A DNA stretch of 64,000 bases from CAWCKS01 sp963796195. Its GTDB lineage: Bacteria; Pseudomonadota; Alphaproteobacteria; Rhizobiales; Xanthobacteraceae. The notes beneath the pieces are model-generated. The model did no database searches. It was not told where the DNA came from and saw nothing but the letters and a program-made list of their open reading frames with translations. Made by a program: the position numbers and the translations under genes. The stretch is from positions 1 to 64,000 of the forward strand of contig CAWCKS010000007.1 in NCBI GenBank assembly GCA_963796195.1, given 5' to 3'. Below, one piece after another: positions 1 through 9,213 of this stretch (the first letter of the stretch is position 1; each line of letters opens with the position of its first letter).

Positions 1-24
1 TTTCGTCGTCAGGATTTCGTCGAA

Positions 25-1403
25 TTGCAGGTCATGATTGCGTGGTCGCAGACGGAGGGACCGATGCGGCCCAAGGAACGACGTGAGACGGGACAAAGCG
101 ATCTCTTGCGTTCGCGCTTGGACGCGATCATCGACATGGACCATGCGCTGGTGAAGCTGGCGCGGACGATCGACTGGGCGTTCCTCGAGCAGCGGTTCGG
201 CGCGGTCTAGAGGACAAGCCGGGCCGCCCGCCGTTGCCGACGCGGCTGATGGCAGGGCTGGCCATCCTCAAGCACACCTACGATCTGTCCGACGAAGTGC
301 TGTGCGAGCGCTGGGTGGAGAACCCCTATTACCAGTTCTTCTGCGGCGAGGAGTTCTTCCAGCACCGGCTGGTGTTCGACCGCTCTTCGCTGACTCGCTG
401 GCGCCAGCGCATGGGCGAGGAAAAGCTGCGGCTCTGCTCCAGGAGAGCCTCTCGGTCGCCACCAAGACCGAGGCGATCAAGCCGACCGATCTCAATCGCG
501 TCATCGTCGACACGACGGTGCAGCCCAAGAACGTCATGTTCCCGACCGATGCCAGGCTGCTCAACCGCGCCCGCGAGATCCTGGTGCGCCTGGCCAAAAC
601 CACGGCGTCGAGCTGCGCCAGTCCTATGCCCGGGTGGGCAAGTTCGCGCTGATCAAGCATCAGCGCTATGCCCACGCCAAGCAGTTCAAGCGCGCCAACA
701 GAGCCTTGCAGAAGCTCAAAACCTATCTGGGCCGTGTCATCCGCGACATTGCCCGCAAGATCGACGGCAACAGCGGACTTCAGGACCGGTGTTCGGCCCT
801 GTCGCTGGCGCTGGCCCGACGGGTGCGCGAACAGAAGCAGCGCCAGCGCGGTTCCAAGGTCTATTCGCTGCACGCTCCCGAGGTGGAATGCATCGGCAAG
901 GGCAAGGCCCACGAGCCTTACGAGTTCGGCGTCAAGGTCTCCGTCGCCACCACACTGGCGCACGCCAAAGGCGGCCAGTTCGTCACCCATGTGAAGGCGA
1001 TGCCCGGCAACCCCTATGACGGCCACACGCTGGCGACGGTCATTCCGGAGATGGAAGCGCTCGTCGGCAACACCATCGAGCGCATCCTGGCCGACAAGGG
1101 TATCGCGGCCACAATGCGCCGCCCGATTACAAGTTCAGCGTCTTCATCTCCGGCCAGAAGCGGCGGATGACGCCCAAGATCAAGCGCGAGATGCGACGGC
1201 GCTCCGCTGTCGAGCCCGTCATCGGGCATCTCAAAGCCGAGCACCGGATGGACCGAAATTATCTCGCCCATCGCGCCGGCGATGCCGCCAACGCCGTCCT
1301 CGCAGCAGCCGGATACAACTTCCGCCGCCTCATCCGCTGGCTGAGGCTCTTGTTGCTCAAAACCTTTGCCCTGCTGACGACCACTCAGCTCACTGCAGGC
1401 TGA
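25..1403 (+). mobile_element. IS5-family transposase, broken by at least four frameshifts
   Basis: Pieces in three frames line up end to end as one IS5-type DDE transposase. The N-terminal DUF772-like part (DKPGRPPLPTRLMAGLAILK, then YQFFCGEEFFQHR) runs to about 430, followed by the catalytic core (VIVDTTVQPKNVMFPTDA, QSYARVGK, QRYAHAKQFKRANR) and the C-terminal RSAVEPVIGHLKAEHRMDRN with the expected catalytic Glu. Frame changes lie near 209, 430, 597 and 1098. At 209 the reading TCTAGAGGAC becomes open if one C is restored (TAC GAG GAC). No full-length product can be made as read. The outer ends were not found, because the window starts only 24 bases upstream. Either a dead copy or an active copy with sequence errors; the IS5 family call is secure, the subgroup is not. 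Confidence 0.85.
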
Positions 1404-1425
1404 AATCAGCGTTCTTCACGGACGA

Positions 1426-2149
1426 CTACTGCCGCACCAGCACAAGTGGATCGGCCGTATCGGGCACGCGCCGCCATTGCGCGTTGTCGTCGGCCTCGAA
1501 ATGCCAGGCTTCGCCGTTGACCGATGTAAACTGCAACTCGCCGCGCTCCAGCCGCCACATCCGTCGGATCGAAGGCTCGCGATCGCAGGATCGCAGCGCG
1601 GCTTGAGGAACAGCTGGAAATTGTCGTTGCCGGCATCGTTATTGGTCAGCGTCAGACCGCAGACGGTGCGGCCATTCTCACGGACCACCGCCCAGTCGCC
1701 GATCATCATGTCGGTCGATTTCGACAAGCGCGCGGGCCGCCGCAAGATTTTGCAGGATGTAGACGCCCTCGCCGCTTCGCGTGCCCTCGAGGATACCGCT
1801 CTCGACTTCGGTGAAGTCGATCACCGCTTCACCCCGGGCATCCTGCAGGCGGACGATGTCGAGGCCCTTGATCGACCACGCTGTGATGTCCTTGGTGAAC
1901 GGCAGGGCGTCGGCGCAACCATTCTCCAGTTCGAGGCGCGAGCCCGACGGGGTGTTGTCGCCCTTCAGCGTCACGACGCAGGTCTTGTTGCGCTCGGCGG
2001 TCGACAGCTCCCACTGGCCAATCATGTCCTTGGCCAGATCTGGGCCAGTCTGTGCGTCGAACCGGCGCGGCAAGGACAATCAACGCCAGAAGGAGGCCCG
2101 CGCCAGGCCAATAAGCCTGGAGTTGTCCTTGCGTAAGGCGGGGACCCAT
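1426..2149 (-). pseudogene. AprI/Inh-type metalloprotease inhibitor-like protein, frameshifted
   Basis: Three consecutive frames together encode a secreted AprI/Inh family protein. A hydrophobic N-terminal segment from the ATG at 2149 (GLLLALIVLAAPV) is followed by a first repeat (DMIGQWELSTAERNKTCVVTL ... FTEVESGILEGTRSGEGVYILQNL) and a second one (IGDWAVVRENGRTVCGLTLTN ... DNAQWRRVPDTADPLVLVRQ, stop at 1426). Family members inhibit serralysin-type metalloproteases in the periplasm; here two beta-barrel-like repeats occur in tandem. Frame changes lie near 2065, 1710 and 1570. All domain parts are present, so sequence error is as likely as decay. Family assignment is from remembered motifs. 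Confidence 0.65.
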
Positions 2150-2247
2150 ACCCCCTGCGCTGAGTATCTGACGCGGCGTTTGTCAAAGAGCGCTCGATCA
2201 CTGCAATCCGTCGTCTCGCTCTGCTGCGGTGTATGGGTCCCCCGCTT
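2131..2247. repeat. Left part of a palindromic intergenic repeat, split by the IS4-type element
   Basis: The block starts with GCGGGGACCCATAC (2131) and ends with its inverted counterpart GTATGGGTCCCCCGC (2231), about 85 bases apart. The outer right hairpin arm is missing here and continues at 3551 (CGCGGGGACGACC), on the far side of the IS. Bipartite repeats with terminal GTCCCCGC hairpins are a recurrent intergenic class in Bradyrhizobium-like genomes. That family statement is from memory; the inverted symmetry is seen directly. Confidence 0.65.
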
Positions 2248-3547
2248 GCGCAGGGCTGTCCGGGGAAAGATCAGGCATAGCAGAACTGCATTTGGTCGGG
2301 CGAGACTGTTGGCTGTCGCTTGCGGGATTGAACGGGGGGCGGTTGTCGATTTCGGCGATGGGCCGTCGCATGAAGAGGCGGGCTGGCGACGAGTTCGGCG
2401 AAACGAGGGCGGGCATTTTGACGCGGCTTTTGCGGGCGGCGATGCGCAGAAGCAGGTAGGCGATCATGGCGGCGAGGATTTGCAGGCGGATGGCGTTGTC
2501 GTTGTTCGGCCGAGGAACTTGCGGATATTGAGATGCTGCTTGATCCAGCGAAACAGCAGCTCGATTTGCCAGCGCTCTTGTAGAGCGCGGCGATCTCCAC
2601 CGCCGTGCGTTCCATGTCGTTGGTGATGAGTGTGATCACGCCGCCGTTGTCGCGCTTGAGGCGAATGCGGCGCAGCGGGATCGGCAGCTTGGAATTGCCC
2701 TTGCTGACAAGCATGACCTCGGCGTCGTCGAGGATCGTGAAGCCATCGCCCTTGGTCTTGCGCAGCGGGCGCCTGCTACGACCGCGAAGGCGCGTTGGTC
2801 TTCTTCGGGCGGGTGACGAAGACCGCGCCCGGCCTCATGGATCTTCGTCCACCAGCCGTAAGTGGCAATAGGCCTTGTCGAAAACGTAGGTGGCGCCGCG
2901 CCTCGATCGGACTGCCCGGCCGATCTCGACATCGTTGACGTTGGCCGGCCGTGATCTCGACGCGACGCGGGACGATCGGCCTCCGGATCGTAGACGACAT
3001 GCATCTTCAGGCCGCGGATGCGGCCGTTCCAATTCGCCCAGTTGCACATTTCCTGAGCGGGATCGGCGTGGCGTCGATCAGGCGCAACATCGCTGCGCCC
3101 TCGCGCCGTAGCGCCCGATCGGCCAATAGCGACAGCCATCGCGAAAGTTCGGCAAACATCGCCGACCGGACGCCGCGCATTGGCATCCGAAAGCGTCGAG
3201 CGAGCGAGCGTGCCGCACGCCGAGATGGTAATGATGGTGCGCGTTGGCGTTAAAACCGTCTCCAGCCGACGAAAGCCGTCGACATGGCTCAATTGCGCGA
3301 AGATCAGCGCGACCAGATGGTCCCAGCTCTTGAAAGACTTGTCGTAGGCATCGCCGTCGTGCCGGTCGACAATCGTCTGAAACTGCCGCCGCGTCGATGG
3401 GTTTAAGAAGACGCGCAAAGATGCTATTGCAATACCGCATGCCCGGTTCCTTCCTGAGTCTCGACAACCAGAAAGTAACCGGCTTCCACCGGAACTGCCG
3501 GGCATGCGCCTGCGACACAGTGAATCATTCCCCGGACAGCCCTGCGC
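2248..3547 (-). mobile_element. IS4-type insertion sequence with terminal inverted repeats and 3-bp target duplication
   Basis: Both ends carry the same inverted repeat, GCGCAGGGCTGTCCGGGG, followed by AA and then AGAT or TGAT. The left copy begins at 2248 and the right copy ends at 3547, giving a 1300-bp element. The bases outside are CTT on each side (2245-2247 and 3548-3550), a 3-bp target duplication. Removing the element and one CTT restores a GTCCCCCG-CTT-CGCGGGGAC hairpin, so the insertion hit the loop of a palindromic repeat. The single transposase gene inside is frameshifted. Confidence 0.8.
2271..3440 (-). pseudogene. IS4-type transposase (DUF4372 plus DDE domain), frameshifted
   Basis: The gene starts at the ATG at 3440 (MRYCNSIFARLLKPI) and can be followed through several frames: RRQFQTIVDRHDGDAYDKSF and KSWDHLVALIFAQLSHVDGF (the DUF4372-type N-terminus), then NWNGRIRGLKMHVVYDPE, NVNDVEIGRAV, and the C-terminal NDMERTAVEIAALYKS with the catalytic-Glu region, ending near 2271. 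Several frame changes prevent a full product. It is the only gene between the two terminal repeats. The subgroup of IS4 was not determined. Confidence 0.75.
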
Positions 3548-3574
3548 CTTCGCGGGGACGACCAAATCTTGACG

Positions 3575-4552
3575 TCAGCGACTTTTCACCGGGGTTTCCG
3601 GTACCGGGGTCGGCGGTAACTTGCCGTCGAACCAGGCTTTCAGATTGTCGACCACAAGTTGGTCCATAGCATGGCGGGTCAAGACCGAGGCGGAGCCGAT
3701 GTGCGGCAGCAGCACGACGTTCTGCATCGCCTTCAGTTCATCGGGAACGAACGGCTCCTTGGCGTACACGTCGAGACCAACGGCGAGGATCGTCCCCTTC
3801 TTCAAGGCTTCGACTAGCGCCTGTTCGTCGATCACCGAGCCGCGCGACATGTTGATGACGACGCCGTTGGGGCCGAGCGCGCCCAACACCTCGGCGTTGA
3901 CCATCTTCGCGGTCGAAGCGCCGCCCGGCGCCATGACGATCAAGGTGTCGACGGCCTTCACCATGTCGAGCAATTTTGGATAGTGCCGATAGGTCACGCC
4001 TTCGGCGGGCCGGCGCGCATGATAGACGACCGGAATGCGCATGGCGTCGAGCCGGCGCGCGATCGCCTTGCCGATGCGACCCATACCGACCAGGCCAACG
4101 GTGCGGTCGCGGGTCGAGGCTGGGGTCAATGGATAGGGCTGGTTGGCCCACAGACCTGAGCGCAGATAGCGGTCGGCCTTTACGAACTCCCGCACCGTGG
4201 CGACGAACAGACCGATCGCGGCGTCGGCGGTCTCCTCGGTCAACACATCCGGCGTGTGGGTGACGACGGCATTGTGCTGCTTCGCCGCGGCAACGTCGAT
4301 GTGATCGTAGCCGACACCGAATGCCGCAATGATTTCGACTTTGGGCAGTCGCGACAACATGGTCGCATCGACCGGCAGCAGTTCGGTGACGGCAACGCCG
4401 CAAATCTTTTCGGCGGCAGCGGCGGAGAGTCGACTGAGGTCGCGATGGTTCTCAAACTTGTGCAAGGTGAAGGCATCCGACAGCCCCGAGATCACCACCG
4501 GCTTGGGCGGCCCGTAGACCAGAATGTCTGGCTTGGTCTGTTGGTCGGCCAT
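3575..4552 (-). CDS. D-2-hydroxyacid dehydrogenase (hydroxypyruvate/glyoxylate reductase type)
   Basis: 325 aa. NAD(P)-dependent oxidoreductase of the D-isomer-specific family. The Rossmann loop GMGRIG is at residues 156-161. The usual catalytic triad is present: Arg237 in MSRGSV, Glu266 in YAKEP and His284 in LLPHIGS. It reduces 2-keto acids such as hydroxypyruvate or glyoxylate; the exact substrate cannot be read from sequence. Its ATG overlaps the stop of the upstream ABC permease by one base (TGATG), so it is the last gene of the importer operon and may act on the imported compound or its breakdown product. Length and motifs are normal for the family. Confidence 0.9.
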   Translation of the reverse strand: MADQQTKPDILVYGPPKPVVISGLSDAFTLHKFENHRDLSRLSAAAAEKICGVAVTELLPVDATMLSRLPKVEIIAAFGVGYDHIDVAAAKQHNAVVTHTPDVLTEETADAAIGLFVATVREFVKADRYLRSGLWANQPYPLTPASTRDRTVGLVGMGRIGKAIARRLDAMRIPVVYHARRPAEGVTYRHYPKLLDMVKAVDTLIVMAPGGASTAKMVNAEVLGALGPNGVVINMSRGSVIDEQALVEALKKGTILAVGLDVYAKEPFVPDELKAMQNVVLLPHIGSASVLTRHAMDQLVVDNLKAWFDGKLPPTPVPETPVKSR

Positions 4553-5371
4553 CAGCTTTCCTTTCCGAGCGCGCTCTCGTGCCAGCGTCGCAGCATCAGG
4601 TGCGAGACGAGCGACAGGGCCATGAAGATGACAATGCCGGTCAACGAGAGCAACAGCAAGGCCGCGAACATTCGCGGAATATTGAGGCGATAACCGGACT
4701 CGGCGATCCGGAACGCGAGGCCCGAGCCGGCCCCGGCCGAGCCTGCCGCAATTTCAGCCACCACCGCGCCGATCAGCGACAGCCCGCCGGCGATCCGCAA
4801 GCCTCCGAGGAGGTGCGGCAAGGCCGCCGGAAGCTTCAGGAATTCTGAGTTTCTGCTCGGTGGAAGCGCCATAGAGCTGGAACAGATCGGCGAGATTCTT
4901 GTCGACCGAGTTGAGGCCAAGCGTGGTGTTGGCGAGCACCGGGAAGAACGCGACAATCCAGGCGCAGACCACCACCGCCGCCTGCTGCGGCAGGTAGATC
5001 AGGAGCAGCGGCGCAATCGCGATGACCGGCGTGACCTGCAGGATCACGGCGTAAGGGTAGAACGAGTATTCGACGACGCGCGAGGTGTTGAACACGAGCG
5101 CCAGCAGGATACCGCCGACCGAAGCGGCGACGAAACCTTCGAGCGTCGTTACCAGCGTCACGCCGAGCGCGTCGAACAGAATCTGGCGGTCCTTGATCAG
5201 GGTATCGAACACCAGCAGCGGGCCCGGCAGCACATAAGGCGGGATGTCGTTGAGCCGCACCAGCAGATCCCAGGCAATCACCGATACCGCGAACACAACA
5301 ATCGGCAGCACAACCTGCAGCGGCCCCGCGCGCGAAGACTCCGGCAGCGTTGGCAGGTCCGGTTCGATCAT
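4552..5371 (-). CDS. ABC transporter permease, SsuC/TauC/nitrate type (one frameshift)
   Basis: Inner-membrane permease of the binding-protein-dependent type. From the ATG at 5371 the protein has about six membrane segments (VVLPIVVFAVSVIAWDLL, TLVTTLEGFVAASVGGILLA, QQAAVVVCAWIVAFFPVLA). The frame is lost near 4840, inside the cytoplasmic EAA-type loop, and continues in the next frame with LPAALPHLLGGLRIAGGLSL to the stop at 4552. Joined, it is the usual length of about 270 aa. The start overlaps the ATPase stop by ATGA, indicating translational coupling. The frameshift is probably a sequence error because both halves are well conserved. Confidence 0.8.
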
Positions 5372-6175
5372 GGCGCGGCCCTTGGCGCGCTGGCCCGCGC
5401 CAGCGCCTGCGAGACGTCGCGACAGTGGGCGGCATAAGCGGCGGAGGTGCGGAATTCTTCCGAGCGTTCCGTCTCTTCGATGACGAACTCGGCGCTGATG
5501 CGGCCCGGCCGTGGCGTCATCACGATGACCCGCTGTGAGAGATAGACCGATTCGAACACCGAATGGGTGACGAAGATGACAGTCTTGCGCAGGCGCCGCC
5601 ACAATTCCAGCAGGTCGCTATTGAGCTTGAACCGCGTGATCTCGTCGAGTGCGGCAAACGGCTCGTCCAGCAACAGCAGCTCGGGATCGGTGACCAGCGC
5701 GCGAGCCAGCGACACCCGCATCTTCATGCCGCCGGACAGCTCGCGCGGATAGACGTCGGCGAACTCGGAGAGGCCGACATTGGCCAGCACCTCGTCGATC
5801 CTTGTTCCGGCATCTGTGCGGGATTCCTGCATCAGGCGGAGTGGCAAAAAAACATTGTCGCGCACCGTCGCCCACGGCATCAGCGTTGGTTCCTGGAACA
5901 CGAAACCGATCGAGCGTCGCCTGGTCGCTTGCGAAGTCGCCCCAGCGACCTCGAGCGAGCCTGACGTTGGCGGGCTCAGTCCAGCGATGATCCGCAGCGC
6001 GGTGGACTTGCCGCAGCCCGACGGCCCGAGCAGCGAAATGAATTCGCCGCGACGAACGCTGAGGTCGATGGGTCCAAGCGCGACTCACGCCGTTGGCGTA
6101 GGTCTTCGTCACCCCGCGCAGCCGGGTGGCGGCGCTGCCGACGACGGCTTCAGCGATCGCGGCGGCGCTCACCAC
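5368..6175 (-). CDS. ABC transporter ATP-binding protein, SsuB/TauB type (one frameshift)
   Basis: Cytoplasmic ATPase partner of the permease. GTG start at 6175 (or 6172). The N-terminus (RLRGVTKTYANGV) loses frame near 6087. The next frame continues with SLLGPSGCGKSTALRIIAGL (Walker A), the Q-loop VFQEPTLMPW, the signature LSGGMKMRVSLARAL, Walker B LLLLDEPFAALD and the switch His in FVTHS. One base restores a protein of about 268 aa, the family norm. It sits between the binding-protein and permease genes and couples to the latter by an ATGA overlap. Confidence 0.82.
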
Positions 6176-6220
6176 GTCTCTCCATCATCGCCGCCACGCC
6201 CGATCCGGTTTCGCAAGCGT

Positions 6221-7240
6221 TCAGTTCTTCGGCCTGAGATCGAGGCCGACCGCCTTGTTGACGAAGCGCAGCGTGTAGGACGATTTGTATTCGATATTGC
6301 CCTTTACCACGCCGGCCTTGACCATCTTGTCGAAGAAGCTCGCCATCCGCGCATCGGTCATCGCGCCGATGCCGTTCTTCAAGGTGTCGCCGGAATCGAC
6401 GATGCCGTATTCCTTCATCTTCTCGACCGAGTATTTCAGGAGATCGTCGGTCATGTCCGGGTTCAGCTTCTTGATCATGGCGTTGCCGGCGGAATTGTCG
6501 CCGTAGATATAATTGTACCAGCCGATCACCGACGCATCGACGAAGCGCTGCACCAGGTCAGGCTTCGATTCGACGAGCTCCTTGCGCGTCTCGATCAGCG
6601 TCGAGTAGGTGTTGAAACCGTTGTCGGCGAGCAGGACGATGGTCGGCTTGAACTTCGCTTCCTTCTCGATCGCGAACGGCTCGGATGTGACATAACCCTG
6701 CATTGCGCTCTTCTTGTCGGCAAGGAAGGGCTGCGGATTGAAGGTGTACGGCTTCACCCTGGTCTCGTCGAAGCCATATTCCGACTTCAGCCACTGGAAA
6801 TAGGTCGTCATGCCTTCCCTGGAGACGAACAGCGTCAGCGGCTTCAGGTCCTCGATCTTCTTCACGTTGGATTCCGGGTGGGCGAGCAGCACCTGCGGAT
6901 CCTTCTGGAACATGGCGGCGACCGCCACCGTCGGCACGTCGTTGGCGACGGCGTCAAACTGCTGCAGCGTGTTCGCCGACATAAAGAACTCGATCTTGCC
7001 TGACGTCATCAGCATGCGGTTGTTCACGTTGGGACCGCCGGGGACAATCGTGACGTCAAGGCCGTATTTCTTGTAGGTGCCGTCGGCGACCGCCTGAAAG
7101 AAGCCGCCGTGCTCAGCCTCGGCGACCCAGTTGGTGCCGAACGACACCTTGTCCAGCGTTTGCGCGGTGGCGAGCGAGGCCATCCCTGCACCAAGGACGA
7201 GGGATAGCGTTAACGTTGGCAAAAGCTTTGCCATGCGCAT
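6221..7240 (-). CDS. ABC transporter substrate-binding protein, NMT1/THI5-like
   Basis: 339 aa periplasmic solute-binding protein, first gene of the operon. It has a signal peptide (LLPTLTLSLVLGAGMASLATAQ) and the NMT1/SsuA-like fold (KVSFGTNWVAEAEHGGFFQAVADGTYKKYGLDV and GGPNVNNRMLMTSGKIEF). Relatives bind pyrimidine precursors, sulfonates, nitrate or aromatic acids. The ligand is not readable, although co-occurrence with a hydroxyacid dehydrogenase and a divergent creatininase suggests a small organic amide or acid. The gene is intact. Confidence 0.88.
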   Translation of the reverse strand: MRMAKLLPTLTLSLVLGAGMASLATAQTLDKVSFGTNWVAEAEHGGFFQAVADGTYKKYGLDVTIVPGGPNVNNRMLMTSGKIEFFMSANTLQQFDAVANDVPTVAVAAMFQKDPQVLLAHPESNVKKIEDLKPLTLFVSREGMTTYFQWLKSEYGFDETRVKPYTFNPQPFLADKKSAMQGYVTSEPFAIEKEAKFKPTIVLLADNGFNTYSTLIETRKELVESKPDLVQRFVDASVIGWYNYIYGDNSAGNAMIKKLNPDMTDDLLKYSVEKMKEYGIVDSGDTLKNGIGAMTDARMASFFDKMVKAGVVKGNIEYKSSYTLRFVNKAVGLDLRPKN

Positions 7241-7262
7241 TATTGGACTCCATCAGCATTTT

Positions 7263-7278
7263 GGGCCCAAATGGGCCC
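7263..7278. promoter_or_regulatory. GGGCCC-AAAT-GGGCCC dyad between divergent genes
   Basis: A symmetric element lies 23 bases upstream of the binding-protein gene (7240) and about 108 bases upstream of the creatininase gene. Two self-complementary GGGCCC boxes flank a 4-base spacer. Its position suggests an operator or promoter-overlapping site, but no regulator gene is adjacent and the function is inference only. Confidence 0.3.
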
Positions 7279-7385
7279 CTTCACGAAAGGATTGCTCAAG
7301 GAAGATCTGGCGTCCTCCTTGCTGGAACCGAAATTAACCCGACGGACGATCGAAGCAAACCGGCCGTCATGAGTTCTTCGCGACG

Positions 7386-8201
7386 ATGAGCGACAAAGGC
7401 ACATCTTTTAGTTGGGCCGATGCAGCCTGGCCGGATTTCGCTGATGATCCGGCCGGGGTCATTGCGGTATTGCCGCTTGCAGCCACCGAACAGCATGGGC
7501 CGCATCTGCCTGTTGGCACCGACACGATGATCGCGGAAGCATATCTGGCGCGCGTCCGCGAATTGTTGCCGACGGCGCTGCGCGTGCTTGTCCTGCCGGT
7601 GCAACCGGTCGGCATCTCGACCGAGCACATCGCTTTCCCCGGCACGCTGACGCTGCCCGCCGACGTCGCGCTGAAAAGCTGGACCGCGATCGGCGCGAGC
7701 GTCGCGCGCGCCGGCATCCGCAAGCTCGTCATCGTCACAAGCCATGGTGGCAATGCTGCAGCTATGACGATCGTCGCGCAGGACCTGCGCGCGTTTCACG
7801 ACATGTTCGTCGTCACCACCGCATGGTCGCGATTCGGCGTGCCTGACGGCATGTTCTCGCAGCAGGAGCTTCGTCACGGTATCCACGCCGGCGCGATCGA
7901 GACCTCGATCATGCTCGCGAAATATCCTGGTCTCGTGCGCACCGATAAACTCGCGTCGTTCTCATCGCCCGGCATCGGCTTCGACTACGATTACAAGTGG
8001 CTCAACATCACGCGGCCGGCGCCGTTTGCGTGGGCGATGCAGGATCTTAATCCGGAGGGCGCGGTCGGCGATGCCAAGCTCGCGACTGCGGAAAACGGTA
8101 TCGCAGCGATCGATCATGGCGCGCGCGCGTTCTGCGAATTGCTGCAGGAAGTCGATAACTTCGACCTCACCACTTTGTTATCCGGCCCCGCGCCGCGGTA
8201 A
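7386..8201 (+). CDS. Creatininase-family amidohydrolase
   Basis: 271 aa, intact. Creatininase fold with the expected metal-binding motifs: the Glu and His in TEQHGPHLPVGTD, the Asp in the same segment, His and Asn in TSHGGNAAA, and the late acidic motif HAGAIETS. Family members open cyclic amides (creatinine) or act in mycofactocin and other small-molecule pathways. This one is transcribed away from the NMT1-type importer operon and shares its upstream region, suggesting common induction by an imported cyclic amide or imide, which is an inference. The substrate is unknown. Confidence 0.85.
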   Translation: MSDKGTSFSWADAAWPDFADDPAGVIAVLPLAATEQHGPHLPVGTDTMIAEAYLARVRELLPTALRVLVLPVQPVGISTEHIAFPGTLTLPADVALKSWTAIGASVARAGIRKLVIVTSHGGNAAAMTIVAQDLRAFHDMFVVTTAWSRFGVPDGMFSQQELRHGIHAGAIETSIMLAKYPGLVRTDKLASFSSPGIGFDYDYKWLNITRPAPFAWAMQDLNPEGAVGDAKLATAENGIAAIDHGARAFCELLQEVDNFDLTTLLSGPAPR

Positions 8202-8344
8202 CTTACGTCCCGATAACCACTTTTCGCGACCTTAACCGAACGCCGAACTCCACCTCGAACCCGTTGGCTGCGGGTTCCGACGAATGGGCATGCGGACCCA
8301 CCGGGCCGTTCAACTTAGAACCTTCCAAGAGGATGGAGTTTCCT

Positions 8345-8617
8345 ATGTCGATCAAAACCAAACTTGCTGCACTTGCCGTCACCGCGGTTATCGCGGTCGG
8401 CGCGATTGCCTCCACGACCCCGGCCAATGCCGGCGGTGGCGGTTGGGGCCCGGGCGTTGGGCTTGGCGTTGGCCTTGCCACCGGTCTCGTTGTCGGCTCA
8501 GCGATTGCCGCGAGCCAACCCGCTTACGTCGGTTATCCGGTTCGCCGCTGCTGGTTGCAGCCGCAATACAACGTGTTTCACCAGTACGTCGGCAGCTACA
8601 AAGTCTGCAATTTTTGA
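8345..8617 (+). CDS. Small secreted glycine-rich protein, unknown function
   Basis: 90 aa. The ATG at 8345 is preceded by GGAG. A clear signal peptide (KLAALAVTAVIAVGAIA, cleavage near ANA-GGGG) is followed by a glycine/valine-rich stretch (GWGPGVGLGVGLATGLVVG) and a short C-terminus with two cysteines (RRCWLQPQYN, YKVCNF). Similar small exported proteins are common in Bradyrhizobium-like bacteria, but I know no function. A strong terminator follows. Confidence 0.7.
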   Translation: MSIKTKLAALAVTAVIAVGAIASTTPANAGGGGWGPGVGLGVGLATGLVVGSAIAASQPAYVGYPVRRCWLQPQYNVFHQYVGSYKVCNF

Positions 8618-8677
8618 CACCTGACGGTGGATCTGCACCCCTCGCACGGGCGCCTCATCCACCCCGTGTCGGCACCC

Positions 8678-8716
8678 GACCCGCCCGGTTGTCCCCCGGG
8701 CGGGTCTTCGTTTTTT
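8678..8716 (+). terminator. Rho-independent terminator
   Basis: A perfect 11-bp stem GACCCGCCCGG / CCGGGCGGGTC with a short loop is followed by TTCGTTTTTT. It lies 60 bases after the stop of the small secreted protein gene at 8617 and ends its transcript. Confidence 0.85.
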
Positions 8717-9213
8717 GCTGACCACCGGTGCCGCGCAAGCGATTGCTATTTTTTCAGAATTTCTGATTTTTGGCGGAGTTTTGGGATCGCCTAAGCACGA
8801 GACTTGACACGTTCTTGCTAATGCGACTTATTTGCAAATAGTTTTGGCGCGCGGGATGAGGATCAGCAGCGTTTGCGGATGGGTTTGAGCGGCCCGGCGC
8901 GTCGGCCGGGCGACAGTCGGATATCCGCAGAGCGAAGCAGGGCTGCCCGCGACAGGGTTATCCAAAGCCCGTGTCCGGCGAACGCGACCAGATTATCAAT
9001 CGCAGTATCGAGGGCGACCGAGCGCGACGTTTGTTCGCAAGCTGCATCGATTTCGGGCCAGCAACGCCGCGTATGACATTGCCCTGTGATGACAGGATGC
9101 GACGGCTGACGACGGCGCGTCGGGATGAAATTGCCACGCAGCGTGGTCTATTCGCACTACTGCGCCGAAGCCGTGACCGCTATGAGCAGACGGGATTTGA
9201 GTTGGCTGGTGGA
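8717..9213 (+). promoter_or_regulatory. Porin upstream region with a possible sigma-70 promoter
   Basis: About 500 bases without a convincing gene. The one signal is TTGACA at 8804-8809 and TTATTT at 8828-8833, separated by 18 bases, which fits a vegetative promoter. The open frame continues upstream to 8971, but that stretch has low-complexity Arg-rich composition and no signal peptide, so I treat it as leader DNA. Confidence 0.35.

Noticed and set aside
268..1026. Long minus-strand frame of 252 codons opposite the IS5-type transposase
   Set aside because: Composition is Arg/Ala/Gly-rich without recognisable motifs, and it is the mirror of conserved transposase codons. It is a GC-rich shadow frame.
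8971..9213. N-terminal extension of the double-barrel porin to an ATG at 8971
   Set aside because: The extension would place 81 hydrophilic residues ahead of a normal signal peptide, so the start at 9214 is preferred.
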